From an uncultured Eubacterium sp. (GTDB lineage Bacteria; Bacillota; Clostridia; Lachnospirales; Lachnospiraceae), in assembly GCA_910586045.1 (NCBI GenBank), contig CAJUIH010000031.1:1-27674 (forward strand): DNA of 27,674 nt, in the 5' to 3' direction. This document shows positions 22,229-27,674 of this stretch, in pieces. Numbering within the stretch: the stretch's first letter is position 1; the number at the start of each line of letters is the position of its first letter. The notes beneath the pieces were generated by a model. It was not told the DNA's origin, did no database searches, and was given only the letters and a program-made list of their open reading frames with translations. A program made the translations under genes and the position numbers.

Positions 22229-24814
22229 TTATCCGCCAAAACGGATCTCTTCGATCAGTCCTTGTTTTAACAGTTTATGTGCCGGAACCATAACAGCCGC
22301 CAGCGCAAGAATGACATTCAACAGCATCATGCCCCAAAATAAGCCGATCGGCACCCCTGCCGTTACATGCAAAAACTGCACGACATGTACCATGTAATAA
22401 TCCATCCCCCGGCGCAGTACAAGATGGAACAGCAAAAACAAGACCGCGTCCGTACAGACCCCATACCAAAGACCGATTTTTACAATCATCCGGTAAAACC
22501 GGATCTTTGTGATCCCCATGGCCCGCATAATCCCAAATTCCCGCCTGCGCGACAAAATAAAATAATGCATACTGTTGATCATATGAAACAGGCTGATTGC
22601 CAGTAAAATAAACGCAATGGCTGAAAAGAACAACTGCTGCCGCCGCAGATAGCTTTGCCGTGCCGCAATCTGCGACGTAAAATCCTGCAATACCGCTCTT
22701 GGCACATCCTGAATGATCTGTAAGATCCGGCTGCTTACTTCCACAGGATCCGCATCAGCCGCCGGTGACGCAAGGATAAAATTGTAGTCCGTAATCTGAA
22801 AATTGTTTTCCATCTGGGTATCTGTCATAATCACGCACTGCGGCGATGCCCATGGCCCTGTATGCAGAAAGCCTTCTTCCTGTGCCAGCGGCCGTCGTAC
22901 AATTGCGGCAATTTGAAACGTTTGTTCCATATACTGGTCTTCTCCAGCCTCAAATCTCATCCCTTCCTTTGTATACGCCGTCCGTTTCGGTACGCGCAAA
23001 GTGACTGTATCTCCCGGTTTTTTCCCATAACAATCATAATTCCCCTGCCCGTCCATATTGGCTTTTAAAATGATCTGGTTCCCTCTGCGCAGATCTTCCG
23101 GCACGATTTCTCCTTCCAAAATAAAATCCCGCAACTGGCCAAGCAAATCGTCGTCGTAGCCATAGACATTATATTTAATCCCATACGTACCATCCTCTTT
23201 TTGGCGGCAGATCCCGCCAAAACGCTCCAAAAAATCAGCATCCTGGTTTACTTCATCAAAATAATGGGTCCAGTCCGCGTGAGACAAAAATTCGTCCTGT
23301 GAAAGCCGCAATTCTCCAAGCAGATACTTCACGGCAGATACATGCTCCGTCCCCGGCAAATCCCGGATTTCCTGCACGGCTGCATTGGGAATCACATCGG
23401 CAAGCGACTTGGATTTTAAAGAAATCCGGTACTCCGAGCCAAGTCCGTCGTCCGATTTCATAGAAAGCTGCGCATGGATTTTTAGATTCTCCACCATATA
23501 AGCCGCACAAAAAAAGATCCCCCCTCCGACAGACAGCGACAATAAAATGCCGCATACTTTCCGTTTATTCGCAAACAAAAACTTCTGTACCACGACACCC
23601 GCCAGGTTGCGGTGTCTGCATGCGTAGATTTTTCGATTTCCCGCGAATGCGGTATCTGCGTCCATCACCTGTTTTAAGGTCTGTTTCTTTAACGAACGCA
23701 TGGTTGCACATGCCGCTGCCGCAAACAGCACCGGCAGCACAGCAAATCCGGTCCTTACCGCTGATCCGTTTATAAAAAATGCCGCGGCTTTGGTTTTTTC
23801 GTACGCATATTTCAGAAAATAATTTCCGGCCAGGCATCCTGCCGGATAGCCCGCCAAAAATAAAATCCAAAGTTCCAAAATCATAGTCCCGGCAATCCGC
23901 TTCCCGCTGATCCCCAGCGTCAGCAAGATTCCATATGCAGAAGTCCGCTTCGCAGCCGAAATCGAATATACACTATACACGACAAGAAAACTGAACAGGC
24001 ACAGCAGCGCGATCATCCCATGATACGCCAAATGATAATCGCTTTGCAGCTTGAGTATGATATAAGTAAAATTCCCCTCTTTCTGTGTCAGGCCAAATTT
24101 CACGATATCCAAAATCCGCTCCGGTTTTTCTCCGCCCAAATACCGCACTACCTCATCATTTGCCGTACATGTATCATAGGAAAGCCGGTTCTCGTTCATA
24201 AACGCGTCTAACTGTTTATATAACCGCCGTTCTTCCCGGAACCGGAGATATACATATTTTTGTTTGAACGTTCCCCGAAACGCATCGGAAACAAAAATTT
24301 CCATAGCGTCGCGGTCAGACCACGAAGTGGTACGCAAAATGCCAGACACGCGGAAACGGTATTCGCCCACCGATACAAAATCACCCAAACGTCCGGAAAA
24401 TCCCAGATTCGACAGCACATAACGATCCGCTACGATTTCATCTGCCCCGGCCGGAAGCATCCCTTTTTGAAGATCCCTGTGCATCATCCGCAGATACGTT
24501 TCATCCGCGTACAGCATACGGACCACAAACGGATCCTCTGTCTGATCCCGAATCTCTATTTTCCCGCATTTTTCCAGCGTATATCCATCTCCTGTATCCC
24601 CGCTTTGCACCGTACGAAAGATTTCACTGTCCGCTTCCAAATAATAATGCCAGTCCCCATACGCCTGCCTGCTGTCAGCCAAATCGTTTTTCTCGCTGCT
24701 GTATAACAGGGAACTGACTCCCGCAAGCAGTACCGCTGTCAGCAGGATACTGCAAAATATGGCAAAGGTCTGGCTTTTATAATACCGCATGTAATTCCAT
24801 GCCAGCTTCAGCAT
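22229..24814 (-). CDS. FtsX-type ABC transporter permease (MacB-like, duplicated)
   Basis: An 861-residue permease of the type that pairs with LolD/MacB ATPases. Membrane spans are seen near 16-38, 266-286, 308-334, 355-372, 419-441 and three in the last 140 residues, giving 4+4. There are two large extracellular domains (about 40-260 and 445-715). FtsX-domain phrases occur in both halves: AKRTSAYGILLTLGISGKRI after span 2 and SRRREFGIMRAMGITKIRF near the end. The ATG overlaps the ATPase stop (ATGCTGA). The complex and its two-component neighbours probably sense or expel an envelope-active compound such as a peptide; the substrate is not identifiable. Its layout is the eight-span duplicated type, not the ten-span BceB type. 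Confidence 0.9.
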   Translation of the reverse strand: MLKLAWNYMRYYKSQTFAIFCSILLTAVLLAGVSSLLYSSEKNDLADSRQAYGDWHYYLEADSEIFRTVQSGDTGDGYTLEKCGKIEIRDQTEDPFVVRMLYADETYLRMMHRDLQKGMLPAGADEIVADRYVLSNLGFSGRLGDFVSVGEYRFRVSGILRTTSWSDRDAMEIFVSDAFRGTFKQKYVYLRFREERRLYKQLDAFMNENRLSYDTCTANDEVVRYLGGEKPERILDIVKFGLTQKEGNFTYIILKLQSDYHLAYHGMIALLCLFSFLVVYSVYSISAAKRTSAYGILLTLGISGKRIAGTMILELWILFLAGYPAGCLAGNYFLKYAYEKTKAAAFFINGSAVRTGFAVLPVLFAAAACATMRSLKKQTLKQVMDADTAFAGNRKIYACRHRNLAGVVVQKFLFANKRKVCGILLSLSVGGGIFFCAAYMVENLKIHAQLSMKSDDGLGSEYRISLKSKSLADVIPNAAVQEIRDLPGTEHVSAVKYLLGELRLSQDEFLSHADWTHYFDEVNQDADFLERFGGICRQKEDGTYGIKYNVYGYDDDLLGQLRDFILEGEIVPEDLRRGNQIILKANMDGQGNYDCYGKKPGDTVTLRVPKRTAYTKEGMRFEAGEDQYMEQTFQIAAIVRRPLAQEEGFLHTGPWASPQCVIMTDTQMENNFQITDYNFILASPAADADPVEVSSRILQIIQDVPRAVLQDFTSQIAARQSYLRRQQLFFSAIAFILLAISLFHMINSMHYFILSRRREFGIMRAMGITKIRFYRMIVKIGLWYGVCTDAVLFLLFHLVLRRGMDYYMVHVVQFLHVTAGVPIGLFWGMMLLNVILALAAVMVPAHKLLKQGLIEEIRFGG

Positions 24815-25521
24815 ACGCCATCACCGCCTTTCCCAGGAAATAACTTCTGCCTGCTGTCCAAAAGCCTGCCGTCCTCCATATGAAAAATCCGGTCGCAGGT
24901 CTGTGCAATCGCTTCATTATGCGTCACCATCAAGATCGTCTGCCTGTATTTTCTACAGCTTGCCCGTAAAAGCCCGATCACCTCCACCGTAGTGGCAGAG
25001 TCCAGGTTTCCCGTCGGTTCATCCGCAAGCAGGATCGCTGGTTTATGCACCAACGCCCTTGCAATTGCTACCCTCTGCTGCTGCCCTCCCGACAATTCGT
25101 GCGGGTATTTCCTGCGTTTTTCCCAAATACCCAGTTCTTCCAAAAGCTCCCTGATATAGTTGTGATTGATCTGCTTTCCCCGGTCAAACGTAATGGGAAG
25201 CGCCACATTATCATATACGTTCAAAACCGGCATAAGACTGTAATTTTGAAACACAAACCCAATATTTCTCCGCCGAAAAATCGTCAGTTCTTTTTGAGAC
25301 ATGCACGCAATCTCTTTCCCTTTGACTAAAATCTTTCCGTTTGTCGGCACATCCAGTCCCCCGATCAAGTGCAGCAGCGTAGATTTTCCAGAACCGGATG
25401 TTCCTACAATCGCATGAAATCCCCCTTCCTCTATCCTCATATTCACATCGTGCAGCGCATGTACCTGATTTTCATTTTTCCCATAAACCTTGCCGACATG
25501 CCGCAATTCCAAAATATGCAT
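24808..25521 (-). CDS. ABC transporter ATP-binding protein (MacB/LolD/BceA type)
   Basis: A 237-residue ATPase. Walker A is GTSGSGKS (40-47), the Q-loop FVFQNYSLMP (89-98) has the spelling typical of this branch, the signature is LSGGQQQR (143-150), Walker B is ILLADEPT (163-170), and the switch His is in MVTHN. ATG at 25521 is supported by AAAGGAG and GGGGG just upstream and by the usual start of homology (ILELRHVGKVYG); the longer frame to 25602 is not. It follows the kinase by 109 bases and overlaps the permease gene, making a coupled ATPase-permease pair. Confidence 0.93.
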   Translation of the reverse strand: MHILELRHVGKVYGKNENQVHALHDVNMRIEEGGFHAIVGTSGSGKSTLLHLIGGLDVPTNGKILVKGKEIACMSQKELTIFRRRNIGFVFQNYSLMPVLNVYDNVALPITFDRGKQINHNYIRELLEELGIWEKRRKYPHELSGGQQQRVAIARALVHKPAILLADEPTGNLDSATTVEVIGLLRASCRKYRQTILMVTHNEAIAQTCDRIFHMEDGRLLDSRQKLFPGKGGDGVC

Positions 25522-25603
25522 ATGTCCCCCGCTCCTTTCGTGTTCGATATACCACAGGCTCTGGCTTCCCTGTAACAGTTCCATACAAAGTATAACCGCC
25601 AAA

Positions 25604-25654
25604 TCTTGCAGTTTCTTTACAAAGCGGCATTTACTTCTTACAGTTTTGTAAGAA
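25604..25654. promoter_or_regulatory. Repeats at the kinase/ABC junction, candidate regulator sites
   Basis: A perfect 8-bp inverted repeat (TTCTTACA/TGTAAGAA, 4-base spacer, 25635-25654) spans the last codons of the kinase. Just beyond, on the minus strand, TGTAAAG (25621-25615) and TGCAAGA (25610-25604) form an 11-base-phased direct repeat, the spacing OmpR-type regulators use. The 109-base gap before the ATPase gene would fit a regulated promoter, but I found no convincing -35/-10 pair in it. Confidence 0.35.
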
Positions 25655-26542
25655 CACGGAAAAGCAGCTGCTTTCGCCGTATGTGGATGCGACCGTCAGA
25701 TACCCTTTCTCTTTTTCCAGAATCAAACGGGACAAATACAAACCAAGACCGGAGCCTTCCATGTTTTCCACATCCCTGCTCCGGTAAAACCGCTGAAATA
25801 TTTCTGTTAACTCTTCTTTTCGGATCCCTCTCCCATTATCCGCAATTTGAATCTCCGTATAAATCTCATACGGACAGACACGAATCTGTACCAAGCCTCC
25901 CTCATTTGTATATTTGACCGCGTTTTCAAGCAAATTGACCAATACCTCGACTGTCCATTTCCGGTTATGAAACAGCAGACGGTCTTCAAATGGTTCCAAA
26001 AAAAGCCGGATTCCTTTTTTCTCCGACTTTTCATACACACAGTCAACCGCATCCATGATCGTTTGCCTAAGCGGCAGTTCTGTCATCGCAAACAAAGTTA
26101 TGCCGCGTTCCAGTTTAATCATCTTAGACAGTGACCCTACCATCCAGTTTAATTTATCCACCTGTTTGCACATCTTTTCCGCAAACGCATCCCTCTTTGC
26201 CGCAGGCACCTCTGCCCCGCTCAAAATCTCAGTATAAACTGCCAGATTTGCAAGCGGCGTTTTAAGCTGGTGGGACATATCGGAAACCAGGCGCTTGATC
26301 TGCTCTTTTTCCGTCTCCGCCTGTGCGGCATACCCATCCAGCACGCGCTGCACCCGTATGATTTTACTGACAAGCGCGGAAAATTCCCCCTCTTTTACAT
26401 CCGAATCCAAAATCGGCTCCCGGTTTAGCACCTGATCCAGCAGCCGGTCTACCATGACGAACAGCCGCCGTTTCCAATAACAGCAGTAACCCGCCGCCAG
26501 ACACAGCGCCATGATACATCCCAATACCCATTGATACCACAT
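25631..26542 (-). CDS. Sensor histidine kinase with a single membrane span
   Basis: A 303-residue kinase. One hydrophobic span (about 4-23, WVLGCIMALCLAAGYCCYW) is followed by a short linker, the phosphoacceptor H91 in DMSHQLKTPLANL, a dimerisation helix, and a catalytic ATPase domain with the N box LLENAVKYTN, G1 DNGRGI, F box FQRFYRS and G2 GSGLGLYLS. There is no extracellular sensor domain. ATG at 26542 is chosen because AAGGAAG lies upstream and it starts one base after the regulator stop; longer starts lie inside the regulator gene. With the adjacent response regulator and ABC transporter, the signal may come through the transporter, as known for Bce-type systems. That is inference. Confidence 0.9.
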   Translation of the reverse strand: MWYQWVLGCIMALCLAAGYCCYWKRRLFVMVDRLLDQVLNREPILDSDVKEGEFSALVSKIIRVQRVLDGYAAQAETEKEQIKRLVSDMSHQLKTPLANLAVYTEILSGAEVPAAKRDAFAEKMCKQVDKLNWMVGSLSKMIKLERGITLFAMTELPLRQTIMDAVDCVYEKSEKKGIRLFLEPFEDRLLFHNRKWTVEVLVNLLENAVKYTNEGGLVQIRVCPYEIYTEIQIADNGRGIRKEELTEIFQRFYRSRDVENMEGSGLGLYLSRLILEKEKGYLTVASTYGESSCFSVFLQNCKK

Positions 26543-26543
26543 A

Positions 26544-27221
26544 TTATACTTCCTTCCATAAATATCCAATTCCATGCACGGTACGGATATACATGGGATT
26601 GGCAGCGTCTTCCTCGACTTTTGCACGCAGGCGGCTGATCGTAACAGAGACCGTATTATTGTCCACATATCTTCCGTCACGATCCCATACATGCTCCAAA
26701 ATCTGCTCCTTGGACAGCACATGATTTTTATTTTCCATCATATACAGCAGCAATTTATACTCCAGCCTGCTGAAAAAGACCTCTGTGCCATTTTGATACA
26801 CCCTGCATGTATTCCGGTCAACTGCCCATGTACCCGAACAAAGCAGCGTCTGTTCTTCCTGCGCCCGCATCATGCGTTTGATCCTCGCTTTCAGCACCCC
26901 TAGTGAAAACGGTTTGGACAGATAGTCATTAACCCCCAGTTCCAAAGCCTGGATTTCATCCATTTCCGAATCTCTGGCAGTGAGCATGATCATCGGTATA
27001 TTACTGTACCTGCGCACTTGCCTGCAAAATTCAAACCCGCTGGCGTCGGGCAGATTGCAGTCCAAAAGCACAAGATCATAGACTCCGCGGCCGATTTCCC
27101 GATCCCCTTCCTTTTTTGTACCAACCCCCACCACTGTATTTCCTTCACTGGAAAACGAAAATACCAGGCCTTCCCTTAAATCCGCATCATCTTCTATCAC
27201 CAGAATGGAAAGACTGCGCAT
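26544..27221 (-). CDS. OmpR-family response regulator
   Basis: A 225-residue regulator. The receiver domain (1-118) has the acidic pocket ED at 10-11, phosphoacceptor D54 in LVLLDCNLPD, the conserved Thr in MLTARDSEMDE and Lys in YLSKPF. The C-terminal winged helix (about 125-225) has FSRLEYKLLLYM, VDNNTVSVTISRLRAKV and VHGIGYLW, the DNA-binding and wing signatures of the OmpR/PhoB class. ATG at 27221 has GGAGG nine bases upstream; the frame to 27323 begins in the promoter. It heads the kinase-ATPase-permease set and presumably controls the ABC genes and perhaps itself. Confidence 0.94.
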   Translation of the reverse strand: MRSLSILVIEDDADLREGLVFSFSSEGNTVVGVGTKKEGDREIGRGVYDLVLLDCNLPDASGFEFCRQVRRYSNIPMIMLTARDSEMDEIQALELGVNDYLSKPFSLGVLKARIKRMMRAQEEQTLLCSGTWAVDRNTCRVYQNGTEVFFSRLEYKLLLYMMENKNHVLSKEQILEHVWDRDGRYVDNNTVSVTISRLRAKVEEDAANPMYIRTVHGIGYLWKEV

Positions 27222-27294
27222 GCATCCTATCCTCCGTTCGCTTTTTTTCTTTCTTATTAAAAACAGCGTTCTATCTGCCGTTGTACCGCTCCCC

Positions 27295-27323
27295 ATAGTA
27301 CAAAGTAGACTTCCTGCAATCAA
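27295..27323 (-). promoter_or_regulatory. Sigma-A promoter of the response-regulator operon
   Basis: On the minus strand TTGATT (27323-27318), a 17-base spacer and TACTAT (27300-27295) precede the regulator gene, giving a leader of about 70 bases. No terminator for the upstream gene is visible in the 30 bases between. Confidence 0.5.
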
Positions 27324-27354
27324 TTTTCCATAGACTCATCGGCGATATATGGTT

Positions 27355-27674
27355 TTATGCATTTGTCACTTGCCCGGTGAAAGTAGGCTTTACTGCTACT
27401 GGAGGTCTACTACTTTGTAGGCGATTGCTTCCTCTTTTGTATCTATTAATATAGCACAATCCACGGATTAATTCAAATGCAAGCCGGATATGATCTTTCA
27501 AGTTTTCCTGCTCAAACTCTGCCACAAGTTCCAGTATTCCATTTATGAGATGATCCATTTTCTTATTACTGAATGATATTTTCTCTATATGCTTTTGTGT
27601 CCTGCGTTTGTATTCATCTGTATCTATATATTCGGTGATTGAATACTGCACAATAAACCCGATAAACGGCGGGC
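27355..27674 (-). CDS. Partial unrecognised protein at the right edge
   Basis: The frame is open through the right end of the window, so the start is outside or is the GTG at 27651. About 106 residues are visible. They are soluble and helical, with FIVQYSITEYIDTDEYKRR, a central MDHLINGILELVAEFEQEN, then HIRLAFELIRGLCYINRYKR. The last 30 residues (SNRLQSSRPPVAVKPTFTG) look compositionally different and may be a frame-shifted or rearranged tail. I do not recognise the family. It precedes the response regulator on the same strand. Confidence 0.4.
   Translation of the reverse strand, partial: PPFIGFIVQYSITEYIDTDEYKRRTQKHIEKISFSNKKMDHLINGILELVAEFEQENLKDHIRLAFELIRGLCYINRYKRGSNRLQSSRPPVAVKPTFTGQVTNA

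Noticed and set aside
25522..25630. Promoter in front of the ABC ATPase gene
   Set aside because: No -35/-10 pair with acceptable spacing was found, although the gap length would allow one.

Overview
The window is a gene-dense stretch of a low-to-mid GC, endospore-forming Bacillota chromosome, most likely class Clostridia and plausibly Lachnospiraceae. This rests on a clear SpoIIID sporulation regulator, AGGAGG-type ribosome binding sites, a YtrA-type GntR/ABC-2 locus, a TSCPD small protein, a DUF6273 protein, an extracellular Fn3/GH25 protein and a 750-residue protein with a cyclic-nucleotide-binding-like N-terminus. The family-level assignment is inference. Almost every gene is on the minus strand; putP and a broken merR are the exceptions. 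There is no rRNA, tRNA, CRISPR array or complete insertion sequence, and no gene-free gap longer than about 300 bases.

Regions are listed in minus-strand reading order, from high to low coordinates. (1) The right edge carries a partial unrecognised gene. It is followed by a regulator/sensor/ABC exporter-type set: an OmpR-family response regulator, a single-span histidine kinase, a MacB/LolD-type ATPase and an 861-residue FtsX-type permease, with a good sigma-A promoter in front of the regulator. (2) A TSCPD protein has its own promoter and a strong terminator. (3) A GntR/YtrA repressor, an ABC ATPase and two polytopic membrane proteins follow. A consensus promoter before the repressor is overlapped by a 24-bp palindrome, which suggests autoregulation. 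(4) The 751-residue protein has its own promoter and converges on putP; the two share a bidirectional terminator. (5) A cell-envelope block holds degV, a 77-residue protein built from cysteine octads, a five-Fn3/Big2/GH25 muramidase and murI, then a secreted transglutaminase-like protein with an Fn3 domain.

(6) cbiD and cbiG of the anaerobic cobalamin pathway follow, behind a leader with an 11-bp perfect hairpin and a 14-bp tandem repeat. (7) A membrane-anchored TPR-like/DUF6273 protein comes next. It is followed by a 93-bp palindromic element with promoter-like sequence at both ends, then a 58-codon gene. (8) An NfeD-like and a flotillin gene form a membrane-microdomain pair. (9) spoIIID lies behind a near-consensus sigma-E promoter and probably starts at TTG. 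It is followed by an unrecognised four-span membrane protein and a GNAT acetyltransferase. (10) The left edge has a degraded MerR gene convergent with the GNAT gene.

Most of this looks like ordinary chromosomal core and envelope functions rather than an island. The least explained items are the cysteine-octad protein, the palindromic element between the DUF6273 gene and the 58-residue gene, the 751-residue protein, and the cbiD leader.
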